The position numbers were made by a program, and so were the translations under genes. Positions 11,621-22,725 of a stretch of DNA of 64,000 bases are shown in pieces; position 1 is the first letter of the stretch, and the number at the start of each line of letters is the position of its first letter. Below the pieces are notes generated by a model, which was not told the origin of the DNA, searched no databases, and saw only the letters and a list, made by a program, of their open reading frames with translations. Source of the DNA: Dasypus novemcinctus. Taxonomy: Eukaryota > Chordata > Mammalia > Cingulata > Dasypodidae. The stretch lies in contig NC_080675.1 in the NCBI RefSeq assembly GCF_030445035.2, positions 66,232,544-66,296,543 of the forward strand, in the 5' to 3' direction.

Positions 11621-12362
11621 AAAAAACAAAAAGCAAGGGATTAGAGAGAAGGTAATTGCCTTTTATAGAATAATCCTGGAGTATGTAGGCCTAAGTAGAC
11701 TGATTCCCTTTTGGGGTTCATGCTAATTTGTTAATCATACTACTTTGTTCGAAGATGCTAAAACAAGTGAGAAACATTCACACAAGAATGATGAGAATAA
11801 AAATATTAACTCTATTGTAAATAGGATCAGATTGGAGAACACACCTTCAACCAGCTTCTTAAATTTACCTGGAGGTCTCTACCTTTAAATTCCCCTTGAG
11901 GTGCAAATTGCATTAATTTGGAGCTTATGGGATAGTCAAAAAAAGAGTAAGCATAAGAGATGAGATATGCATAAGAGATGAGATATACATGCTCAGTCTC
12001 TCTTCCAAAGTCAAACAGATAAATATGTCATCCTTGGTGAAGAGCAAGGGAGGGAGAGGAAAGGAAAAGAGTAAAAGCCACCTTCTCATCTTCCAAGAGG
12101 TTTGAAGTTTCTCCTTTATGGTTTGTACAAGTAACATACAGAGAGGATGTAATTAGTTTCCTTTGGCCTTGCAATTCTCAAGGGTTTGGAGATTTACTTA
12201 AAACAATTAGAAGCATTTGAGGAATTTTTGTGTTTTGTTTTATTCTTGCAGAGGTTGTAATATAGAGGAATGTAATTGAATTTTTGTTTTGGAAAGATTA
12301 TTTACTTGCAGTAGCAGATTGGATTAGAGCCCAGAGGGGATGTGGCTGAAACTCATAGCTTT
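11621..12362. other. Unassigned AT-rich DNA with an 18-bp tandem repeat
   Basis: No gene or repeat family recognised. It contains a perfect 18-bp tandem duplication (unit GCATAAGAGATGAGATAT) at 11951-11968 and 11969-11986. Confidence 0.5.
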
Positions 12363-12718
12363 AAAAGAGAGATACCTGAAATAAGTAAAAAATCTGATGA
12401 AGAAGACTGTGAAAGTTGAAGATTTACCACTTAAACTGACAACATACTCAAAGGCAGATCTAAGGAAGAAAATAGTAAAAGAACAGAACAATCATTTGCC
12501 CAGTGAAATATTATGTGAAACGATGCAGAATGAAGAATTAACTGGGAATTCTCAGACACTCAAAGAACCTGAAACAGTGGGAGCCCAAAGTATATGAGAT
12601 ATCTTTAGAAACTCATTTAACTCTTCATATGCATATATGCATATATGAAAATGGCACTAAATAAACATGTTTTGATCTGTAAAAAATAAATAAATAAAAT
12701 AAAAGAGAGATACCTGAA
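12363..12718 (+). pseudogene. 5'-truncated retroposed transcript with perfect 18-bp target-site duplication
   Basis: The 18-bp direct repeat AAAAGAGAGATACCTGAA occurs at 12363-12380 and again at 12701-12718. Between them lies about 320 bp ending in CTAAATAAACATG (an AATAAA signal) and then an A-rich AAAAAATAAATAAATAAAAT tail. This is the signature of L1-mediated retroposition of a polyadenylated RNA. The insert holds an open stretch of 66 codons at 12397-12597 ending in TGA; a TAA lies in frame just upstream, at the 5' junction. The peptide is lysine- and glutamate-rich (for example SKADLRKKIVKEQNN). I do not recognise the parent gene. It reads like the C-terminal coding end plus short 3' UTR of a cellular mRNA, but a noncoding source is possible. 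Confidence 0.7.
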
Positions 12719-15700
12719 CTTGTACTAATACGTGGTGTTAATGGAAATAAAGGCAAGTGTAGGGTTTAAGAGATATTTAAGATGTAAAATCTTCACAAAT
12801 TGATGACAGACTAAATATGAGTGGGGTGAGCATGAGGGAGATGGTAAATTTTTAAGTGAGGAAATTTCATCAAAAGGAAAGTAAGGGAAGTAAAAACAAA
12901 AACAAAACAAATGAAAGAAAAATGGGAAGCAACAATGAATAGTAATTCATTGCATATGGATTGCATGATCCATGATTTATGCTAGATATGGACCACATTA
13001 TTTTCTCAAACATTTCTAAAAAACTGCATGAAGGAGGCACTGCATAATTTTTATAGCATTCAAAGGATAAAATTGATCAATTTGTTTTAAAGAAGCAGAA
13101 GAATTTTTGATACTGAAACCCGAGGGACATTTTTTCCACAGTTCGCAATGAGAACACTATAATTCAGTACATACTCTTTAATACCTTAGCAATAACTACA
13201 TCAGTGAGAAGTTTATTCCCAATTCAATCCAAAAGTAAAATTTTGTACTATCTCAAAATAGGAATTTTTTGTAATCCTTCATGAGCATTTATTCTCTCAG
13301 TAAAGCGCTAAGTTGCAGTAGGTTTGACTTGATAACTTTGACAAGGGAATGGACCATAACTGTCCTTTGTGACTAACTGAATCACCAAACAGCTGAAGTA
13401 GAATAACACTGACATTTCCTTATGAAAGTTGAAATGTGTAACAGGGATGTGTGTCTAGATAGAATTCTGTTCTATCAATGCTCAATGTTATTCTAAAATA
13501 ACATCCTTGGCTAAGAAAGAGACTTTCCAAAAAAAAAAAAAAAAAGTAAGGTGATTCTTCTGGTCAGAAATAAACAGAAAATGGATGCTCTGAAGTTCTG
13601 TGCAAGGTCAGTAATTGTACCCTGAAAAAACAAAAACATTAAAAATAAGGCAACTACTCAATGAAAAAACAAAACAAGTTTTCAAGGAAAGAAGATAATG
13701 CGGCCTAAACTTCCTTGAAAAGTTGAACACTTGGTTAAATGAGACAAATGCTTTTTACTATTTGAATTTTTAAATAAAGTCAAATTCATAAGTATTTTCA
13801 AAGAATAAAATTGTCCTATTGCATAGTATAGGAAATGAGAAGTTACACAATTTGTTTTACATACCCAGATGACACTCTTTCATGTAGTAATATTTCTAAT
13901 AGTTGAATACATTTTGTTTCTTTTTCTTGACAAAATGAAGTTTACTATAAGTAGACAAATGTGTGATTGTGTTTTCAAAACTACTTGCACAAAAAACTAG
14001 ATATGTCCACTGTATTTTTCAGTTGAAATAACAGGAGACATAAGAACAAGTAGGTTAAATAATGTGGGTTTTTTCCCCATATAATGTGAAGTTAGAAAGA
14101 AAGGCCATTCATTCTAGAGCGAGTTAATTCAGGGCTGAGTGCTGTCCCAGTGCATTTCATCTTTCTGTCCTGCCATACTCAGCATGATGCACGATGGCTC
14201 CTTAAATTCCAGTCATTACATGCAGATATAACATCATCCAATGAAGCACTGGGCATATTTTCTCATCTATCTTTTTATCAATTGAGGAAAAACCTTTCTA
14301 AGAAGTAAACCAGATGTGAAATAGGAATATTTGTAAAATTGCATATATAAGAATTTTTTTTGCAATTAAACAAATGTATGTTAATATTATAAGATGTTAA
14401 TATGAGACAAAAAACACGCTAATGAAAAAAACCAGACGCAAAGTAAAAATAACAAAAACAAATTTAATCCAGGAAGATTTCCATCTCATTTCATCATTTC
14501 ATTGGTAAAGGTTTTACCTTATGTCCATAAATCAATCAATGGCAACCATAGTAAGACCTTTATGATTGGCTTAGACCATCATTCACCCCAGGGTCTAGGA
14601 GTCATTCATCCCTAGGGTTAGGTGAGGACTGTAATCCTATTTGAGATACTAAATGCATGGCAAAAAAAAAAATATCCAAAGAAAATCAATGTCCATCAGG
14701 TGGAAGAAGGATGAGGAGGTGAGGGAAAAAAGGATGTATCTATTGGGTGGGTAACCAGAGAAAAGTAGCTACTGTCAATGAATAAAGTCATCCTTTGTAA
14801 AAAATGAGATAGAAAGACATACGGAGAATTTTATACATGCTTTATTTATTTATTTTTTCTGCCGTAGGGAAAAATCCATACATACTGATCATCTTGCTGG
14901 TTTGGGGAGGTAGAGGAAGAGAATAAATCTAAAGGAAGAAATAAATGGATTATCTGTTTGTCTAGGAGAATAGTCAGACCTTTAAGAAAAATAAACAATC
15001 CTTTCAAGGTTGATACTGTTTTTGCTGTAATTTTCCAATTAGGAGATAGGTTTCTTGCTCATAGGAGTTTAAACTTTACTATGAAAGGAGGAGAACATAT
15101 TATTTATGCTACCAGAAGTTGTTAGAAAGTTGCCAAAACCCTAAATTTAATTCCAGAATATTAGGAAAAAGTGCAACTATGGCAGATCTCATGAAAGGTT
15201 GATTTCTGAGCCTTTGAAGTAAAGCTTCTCTAGAATGTGAACATGTGATGTATTATATGGTCCCAATCCAATCTGTATTATATTATGACATTTATTTTCA
15301 TAGAAATTGACTAAAAAGTTACTACAACTCAATGTAACTATATTAGGCAATATATAATCTCTTCTTTTCCATCAACCTTTCAGAGACTATTTATAAATGA
15401 AGGAATTACTTGCTATATTAACACTGTGGTATTCCATTCCCTTTTTTTCTTATATTTCTTGTGTCATATGAACAAGCTGAATATTTATGATTTTATGCCT
15501 GTACAGAAGGAATAGTTTCTTAAAACGTCTCACAATAAGCAACCCACTGTGATCGAATGATGGAAGACTTTTATCCTTAACTTCACCTGGTGTGACAAAT
15601 ATAGAGAGATTTGCTTAAAAAAAAATCCTAATCTAAGAAAGCAACATGTAAAAGTCCTCTAAACTACTATGCCACATACCCTTGTATTTTATGATATTTT

Positions 15701-15842
15701 ATATTTTATTTTTTCCTATTTTAATGATTAAAGAAATATATACTTATTGTTATGCTTTAATGACCTACCAGATATCTTTCTATCCCCACTATCCAGCAGT
15801 ATCTATATACACAATGGATATCCAATAAATAATGCTTGAATT
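12719..15842. other. Unassigned AT-rich DNA
   Basis: About 3.1 kb with no open frame above 60 codons of any interest and no repeat that I can name. An A-tract lies at about 13530-13547. The stretch near 15745-15840 may be an L2 3' end (CAATAAATAATGCTTGAATT). No RNA gene or splice-like structure was recognised. Confidence 0.5.
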
Positions 15843-15866
15843 AAAAAAAAAAAGAAAGAAAGAAAG
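15843..15866. repeat. A-rich / (GAAA)n microsatellite
   Basis: An A-run followed by AAAGAAAGAAAGAAAG. Confidence 0.9.
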
Positions 15867-17729
15867 CAGTGTGATCCAAGGAGAGCACTCTAATGTGTAT
15901 AATCCTAAAGTAAAAATACCACTAAGGATGTCTCTGACTATGCATTCGTTCAAAGTTTTTCACGAAAATTCACTAGCTTTCTAATCTAAATTTATCTTAG
16001 AAGATTGAAGTATGAGGTTATGAGAAAGATTTAGTAATAAGAAATTAAAGTTCAAATAATTTAGTTTGAATACTAGCAAAATGGCAGTATTTTCACAGGA
16101 GGTATATTTTAAATAATTATAAAGAAAGTTTACTGAGGTATTGATTAAATTAGAAAAGCATAAAAATATTTTAAAAGGCAAACTTATTTCATCATTAAAG
16201 TAATCAAAATAGAATGTTCAATTAAAAGGAAAAGGTGATGGCATTCATTTTTTGTCTTAGTCCAATTATTACCTTTGCTATTATAAATTCTGAAATATTA
16301 CAGGAAAAAATCATTTAAATTATCATTAAAACAGTTCTACATTCCTAAAGACCTATTGTTAAATGAGCACCTACAGATGGCTACACAGTCTATCAATATT
16401 TTCTTTTATAGCCACCACCATTTGACATTTGTTTCCCTTCCACAAGGGAATAAACTCTTGTGCTTAATCTTTTCTGGTTCTGATTCTGTGTTCTTTGAAT
16501 TCCTTGAATCCATCCGGAGTTAATGTATCTGTTTGCAAAGTCCGGGCATATGCTTAGGCCATAGCTGCCGCAGTGGAGATAGTATTTGCCCTTCAGCTAT
16601 GGTTATGAGAAGCAGGGCTCCACCACCTCCCACTTAGATCTTAGAAAATCTTAAATATTAGAATCTTAAAATTTTCCTAATATCAGTATGACTGTACACG
16701 ATAGTTTATCCAGAACTGGCCTAGTTTATGCCTGCTATCCCAGTGCAATTTTTAGTAGTTCCTCCTTTCTCTCTTATAATTATCCCAATTTGAATGATTA
16801 TGTGCTCATTTTTCAAAATAGGGAACATATTCAGATAATTAGTAGCCCAAAACATGACACACATCACGATGCTGTTAGTAAAAATTTTAATATGAATCAA
16901 GACAAATTCAATAGTCAGAATCACATTTTTTCTGCTCCTCTATAATATATAACATATAAAGTATATACTACAGAAACTTATTGAAAGGATTTTAAAGCAG
17001 ATAGAATCTTGGCTCTAAAATGAAATGGTTTTATGTAATAAAGAGTAGTTTTAACAGAAAATAAAGGAACAACCTTCAGGTTTGGCACAGATACTTTCTT
17101 TCAGGATCTGAAGGAAAATATTTTTTGCTAAAATTTCATTGTGAGAAAAAGATGAGATGAGTAATATAGCCTCTCCTAAGAATGAATGATCATTTTTTTT
17201 CTATAGGTGAAGAGCTCTTATTTATTGAGCCCAATGGAGCTTCCAAAGAACGTTGTAAGCCAATTTACCTTTGTGTATTTGAGATTTTTAGAAGTAAGCA
17301 TTTCAGTCTGAGAAAAAGAAAGGACTTCTTTGATGCATTTTGATAGAGGGGATCTAAAAATTGTCAAAAGTGTCATGCAGACTGCCTCACTGGTCAGACT
17401 AGGGTACCGACTAATCTGATCAAATCACACCCTTCCTTTGTCCCTTACAAGTAAGATTTCCTTTGAGATCTTTAATATTCTCCACTCTTTTGGGAATCTC
17501 ATCAAGGTTCTGATCTATGGCTCTTAATTATGGAATAAGTAAATTTTTCTATTGAACTTCAATTTTGTTAAAGGATGGTAAATCTGAATACCCAACTTAC
17601 TATTGCTTAACTCAAACTGGATTTAATTTACTTAAACATTCAAATATTTTATTGAGAAGCTATTTTATGACAGGTCTACATAACATGCACACCTAAAATT
17701 CATATTTACAAATTAACTCATGATCTCCC
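15867..17729. other. Unassigned AT-rich DNA
   Basis: No gene or nameable repeat. A slightly GC-richer patch lies at about 16440-16640. Open frames here (for example 16688-16945, 85 codons) show no recognisable protein features. Confidence 0.5.
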
Positions 17730-18130
17730 CATTTCCAAGTATATTGTTTTTCTTGTATTCTCAGCAAACAATACCAACATCTACTAAGTTACTTGGCAAA
17801 GTAATCTGGGCACCAAACCACTGTTCTTTTTCTCCCTTACTGACCACTTTCCATAAAATCAATTCAAGAGATGGATTCCATCTTTTTATTATCTCCAGCT
17901 AATGTTCACTGCTTTCATATCTATACTCTAGTTCAGAACATTGTTGTCTCTTATCTAAATTGTCCTCTTGCCTCAAGACTTGACCCTCCAATATGTTGAC
18001 ATTGCTAGAGTGATCTCTTTACTAAGGGCATATTTGGATCTACTATTCATTTGTTTAAAATGCAGAAATAATTATTCACTGCAATCTGGATAAAACATTA
18101 AAATTTGAATTCCTAAGTCCTGAATCTCTA
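17730..18130 (+). mobile_element. L2 LINE fragment
   Basis: Reads like the L2 3' region on +: TTACTGACCACTTTCC..., CCTCTTGCCTC, TGCTAGAGTGATCTCTTTACT and the following AAAATGCAGAAATAATTATTC in the L2 order. Strongly diverged. Confidence 0.5.
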
Positions 18131-18301
18131 TCTGAGTTCTCTGGCTTATAGCTACAAAAATATTTTTTTTGAGGGCATGGAGAGAATTTGATATTACTCT
18201 AGAACTAGGGGTAAGGTTATATTCCAAACTTAAAAAAAAAAAATGTAGGGAAACTGTCAATTCATCAATGAAACAAGGTATCTGTGATGACAATAAATCT
18301 G

Positions 18302-18745
18302 TGTTAGCTCCCTGAGGCTGCCAGAACATATCACTACACACTTTGTGGCTTAAAATAACAAAAACTTATTCTGTAACAGTTTTCATGTCCGGAAGTCTGT
18401 AATCAAGCTATTGGCAGGGACACATCCCTCAGGAGGCACTAGGGGAGAAAATTTTTATCTTTATTTATTTATTTATTTATTTTTGCTTCTTCTAGCTTCT
18501 GGTTGCTGCCAACTTTCTTGGCTTTTGGCCACAGCATTCTTCCATCTTCACATTACTTTCTCCTCTACATGCCTTTTCCTCTTCTGTCTCTTACAAAGAC
18601 ATTTGTCATTGTATTAGGGCTCACCTGGATGATCCAGAATTATACGAGATCAAAATCTTTAACTTAATTACATATGTAAAGATACTTCTTTTTCAAACAA
18701 GGTAACATTCATGAGTTCTGAGGATTAGGAGCCTAACATTTTTCT
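18302..18745 (+). mobile_element. MaLR (MLT1-type) LTR
   Basis: Begins TGTTAGCTCCCTGAGGCTGCC with TTGTGGCTTAAAATAACA. Near the end it has TATTAGGGCTCACCTGGATGA, TTAACTTAATTACATATG and AAGGTAACATTCATGAGTTC, the ordered landmarks of MLT1-type LTRs. A (TTTA)n tract at 18460-18484 interrupts it. Confidence 0.8.
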
Positions 18746-19059
18746 AGCATGGGGTTTGAGGAGTTTCAGAAATTCTTGAAAATAATTCTAAATTATTTCA
18801 GAATTATTCAGAAAATAATTCTCAATAATTTTGCATATCCTCAGGTGATTATAATTATGTTAAAATAACAAAAGCCATCATCTAATTGATTTTATTATAT
18901 TTTCTTGAAGAATGTATTAATAGAGAAAGTGAATGTAGAGGATAAAGGTACATTACAAAGCATAAGAATTTTTTTTAACTTCTGCTCTTTTTCATTTGCT
19001 TTACATATGTCTTACATGGTTTGTTTTATCTTCTTTTTCCCCAGTTCCTGCTTTTTTTT
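18746..19059. other. Unassigned AT-rich DNA
   Basis: Contains locally repetitive AATAATTCT-type text at 18780-18830. No gene recognised. Confidence 0.45.
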
Positions 19060-20013
19060 ATTTCTTAAATTTTTTTTAAATGTTACATTAAAAAATATAT
19101 GAGATCCCCATATACCTCCCACCCCCCTCACCCAGCTCCTCCCACATCAACAATCTCCTTCATCATCATGGCACATTCATTGCATTTGGTGAATACATTT
19201 TGGAGCACTGCTGCACCATATGGATAATGGTTTAAATTGTAATTTACACTCTCCCCAGTCCACCCAGTGGGCCATGGCAGGACATACAATGTCCAGCATC
19301 TGTCCCTGCAGTATCACCCAGGACAACTCCAAGTCCTAGAAATGCCGCCACATCATATCTCTTCTACCCTCTCCCTACCCTCAGCAGCTACCGTGGCCAC
19401 TTTTCTCCACATCAATGCTACAATTTCTTTCATTACTAATCACAATATTTCCATAGTAGAATATCAGTAAGTCCACTCTAATCCATACTCTATTCCTCCA
19501 TCCTGTGAACCCTGGAATGGTTATGTCCACTCCCCCTCTATATCAGGAGGGGGCATAGAGTCCACATGGATGATGGATGTAATTCTCCTGATTGCAGTTG
19601 TAGGCACTTTTGGCTCTCTGGTGTGGTGGTTGACCTGGCCAGGGTAAGTCCAATAAACTGGCCAGGGTAAGTCCAATAAACCAGATAGTAGGAGTTGCAA
19701 GTCTGCTGAGGCTCAGGGCCTGGCTGTCACATGGACAGTCCAAAGATTCAGGTCTCCTGAGTATACACCAACCCCGGTGCCAACCATTGGTCTGGTAAAA
19801 GTAACAGAAGAAGCATGTGTAGAAAGGTCATATCTGAGTTCAACTCCATCACACTAGGAACACAAACTCCAAAGTAGGGCCATGGCACTGAACTCCAGAG
19901 CCATCTGCCATGACTGTAGAACCTGTGGGTCTTTGTAGTCCTCAGGAGAACCAGTACCTGGGCTTCTATCTACTTTGGCTGTCTCTGGGACCCTGCTGAG
20001 ACATGCATAAGCA
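19060..20013 (-). mobile_element. L1-type tail element (module 2), minus strand
   Basis: Reverse complement matches 2230-3170 and 50500-51360. Landmarks: CCTCCCACATCAACAATCTC..., GGTGAATACATTTTGGAGCA, ATGTCCAGCATCTGTCCCTG, GTGTGGTGGTTGACC, and CCTGCTGAGACATGCATAAG at the far end. A T-rich end at 19050-19080 is the former poly(A). It carries a private perfect 23-bp tandem duplication at 19635-19657 and 19658-19680. Confidence 0.8.
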
Positions 20014-20099
20014 TTTTGTTCTTCAATTCCTCCATTACTTCCATTTTCATATTTAATTGAATATTTGTAGAGGGCAATTTTTATTTATCTAATTTTCTT

Positions 20100-20322
20100 T
20101 CTTTTTTTAAATTTTTCTATTTTTTAAAAAGATATTTAGATTACATAAATGTTACGTAAAAATATAGGGGATTCCCATATGCCCCGGTCCCCATACCTCC
20201 CACATTTTCTCACATTAACAACATTCTTCATTAGTGTGGTACATTTGTTAAAATTGATGAACACATTTTGGAATATTGACACTAAGCATGAATTATAGCT
20301 TATATTGTAGTTTATACTCACA
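20100..20322 (-). mobile_element. L1-type tail fragment, minus strand
   Basis: A second, shorter reverse copy of the module 2 end (AGGGGATTCCCATATGCCC, CCTCCCACATTTTCTCAC, GAACACATTTTGGAATATTG, TTATATTGTAGTTTATACTC), with its T-rich end at 20100-20130. It abuts the plus-strand copy that follows. Confidence 0.75.
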
Positions 20323-21115
20323 GAGCCTGAATCTGGAAGATAGAGTTACAAGAATTAGAAAGGGAGAAGAAGATTGTGAGCCAATGCCCATATGGGCAAA
20401 ATTTTAGATAAGATGGAAGTGTGTACTTGTGCAATGGAGGGGCATGTCAGTGGTGCAGTGATACTTTTGGCTTGGACAGTGTTGGTTTGTTGGGGGGATA
20501 GGGTGGGAAGGGTGGGATGGGCTGTCCATGGTACTGGGGAAAGGGTTGGAGGGGAACAGGTGAAAACTGGGGATTGACAAGCATGTGGTTAAAACTTCAA
20601 CATTGGGAATGTTCTTTTGGCAACATGACAAGGAGAGTTGCTGGTTTAGGGTGTTGGATATGGAAGGGCATTCAGAACAGAGCACACCTTGGACACGCTT
20701 CTAGAAAGTGTGTGAGTGGTCATCGTATCGGTGGGTGGAGACCCACATAATGAATGGGAAGGTGTTGGAATTCCATCCTGGGGAGTCCTGCTATGTTTTC
20801 AAATAGAGGGATGAGAGTCTCTTAAGAGCACAGGCAATGCCTAATAGGGGAGGACAGAGGAGTATGTCAAGTCCTCAATATTGTTGCAAGTAACTATGAA
20901 TCTTGTTCTTCAAGGAGTGAAGACTGGTGGTTGCCATGGATCCTGAAGGGTGGGAAGGGAGGAATAAAATAGATGGAACATGATACATTTTGAGGGCAAA
21001 GGAAGTGTTCTACATGATCTTGCAATGATGGACACAGGCCATGTTAATTTCATCAAAATTTATAAAAATGTATAGTCCAAAATGTAATCCATAATGTAAA
21101 TCATTAAACAAGGTT
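20323..21115 (+). mobile_element. L1-type tail module 1, plus strand
   Basis: Homologous to about 355-1150: GAGCCAATGCCCATATGGGC, CTATGAATCTTGTTCTTCAAG, GGAATAAAATAGATGGAACA and AATGTAATCCATAATGTAAAT. It stops at about 21115, where similarity to 1150 ends, so the 3' part is missing. Confidence 0.75.
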
Positions 21116-21734
21116 GGTAGCATAAGAATTTGAGAGTGTATCACCAAAACTATCTAGGTTAGAGTGTGCCTCAAACAGTGGTCACATCATTTCAATTCCT
21201 TAGGTATAATACCTCCCTCTGTAGGGGATCTGGAAGCTTCTGTGAATATATTGTCAGAGTGAGATTCCATATAATTTAGAGAATCTCCTTTGATCTAACT
21301 CCATATTTATGAATCAATCTTCAAATAGAATTTGTGCTTCCCACATACACTCCCTGTGTGTGTGTGTGTTATGTATGTGTGTGTTGTGAAATATACTGGT
21401 AGGTTATTAAGGTAATTCAGTAGGTTTGATACTTATATTTCTATTTACCTTTGTGTTCTGACTTATACATCTGTCATTTATGCATCTGTCTCCTGTGAAT
21501 TTGGTTAATGTTAATCTTTTATTCAATGATGAGCAATTACTTTTTAGGTATGACTTATTTTTTCAGAAATAAAAATGAACAATATATAATCAATACTTTC
21601 ATGATGTTTATTGTCAAAAATAGATCTATAAATACAATAATGGGGTGGGTAATTATAATCAGTAAAAGTAACATAGTATTGTAAGAACTTTATAATTGGG
21701 AAGAGTAAGAGAGGGAATATTGAAGACAGTTAGG
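21116..21734. other. Unassigned DNA with a short (TG)n tract
   Basis: An interrupted TG repeat lies at 21355-21389. No gene or repeat family recognised otherwise. Confidence 0.5.
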
Positions 21735-21870
21735 TAACTCATTTATTGAACAAATATTTATTGAGCTCCAAATACTCATATCAATCATGGTGCCATAAAT
21801 TAAGAGTATAGGAATAAACATAGTACAGGTGCTGTATTCTTGAAGCTTAGTGATAAGAAAGAATGAGCAC
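21735..21870 (-). mobile_element. L2 3' end, minus strand
   Basis: CTCATTTATTGAACAAATATT followed by TATTGAGCTCCAAATACTC and a GGAATAAACATAGTACAGG block, the reverse complement of the L2 3' end in order. Confidence 0.6.
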
Positions 21871-22361
21871 ATGATTTTCATAATGTAGAAAGATAAGTGA
21901 TATAAATTCTATTTTGGAAGATCACAAAAGGATCCAGAGATGAAATTAAATAAGGTATTTTAAGATAGAAAAATTGGAGGGACAAATTTTGAAGAATTCA
22001 AAACATGCCTTCAATGGCATGGAGACATGAAATATCATAGCACATTTAGGGATAGGAAAATAGTTTGATATGATTAGAGCAAGATTTATTGTGCATATCA
22101 ACCACCCAGATAAACATAAAATACAGATTCTACCCTCCTTCCAGCTTGAAGATTCTGATTCTTTAGAAACAGAATCTTCTTTTTCAACAAGAACTGTATG
22201 CAATTCTGAAAAGAGTGATCAATGGATCACATCTGAGAAACACTGGGACAGAATAAGGCACACAAAGTTGGTGAGGTGTACAAGGGGATAAACACAAAGG
22301 ACCATAAATAAAACTAAGTTCTGACTTTATATATAAATGTTAAAAGAAAAGATAGACTTAC
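21871..22361. other. Unassigned DNA
   Basis: No gene or named repeat. Opposing open frames around 21946-22291 overlap each other, and neither has recognisable protein features. Confidence 0.45.
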
Positions 22362-22412
22362 CAAACCCAGGGTCCACAGGATGGAGGAATAAAATACAGA
22401 TTAGAGTGGGGG
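22362..22412 (+). mobile_element. Isolated 50-bp piece of the L1-type tail
   Basis: CCAGGGTCCACAGGATGGAG and the following GAATAAAATACAGATTAGAG match the reverse complement of 19460-19512. No neighbouring tail sequence is present on either side. Confidence 0.55.
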
Positions 22413-22509
22413 GAAAAAAAGATCGTCTTGAAGGAGTATAAGCAATAAAACGTTTGAAGAGAGCCTCAATATGGAAATAAATTTTGAGGACTTTGTAATA
22501 TCTTGAATC

Positions 22510-22725
22510 AGAAAAGATATATTCAATTTCTACTGTTGCCATAAGAAATGACTTCATATCTAGTGGCTTAAAATAAATACACATTTCTTTCTGGAGATTA
22601 TAGGAGAGAATCATTTTCTGCTCATTTGTGTTGTTGGAAGAATTCAACTTCTTTTGGTTGTGGGAACAAGGTCTACATTTTCTTGCTGCCATCACTTTCT
22701 AGATGGTATAGGAAATGCTTGTATA
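22510..22725 (+). mobile_element. Partial MaLR-type LTR
   Basis: CTACTGTTGCCATAAGAAATGA, AGTGGCTTAAAATAAATACAC and TTCTTGCTGCCATCACTTTC follow the order of an MLT1 LTR 5' half. Heavily diverged. Confidence 0.5.
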
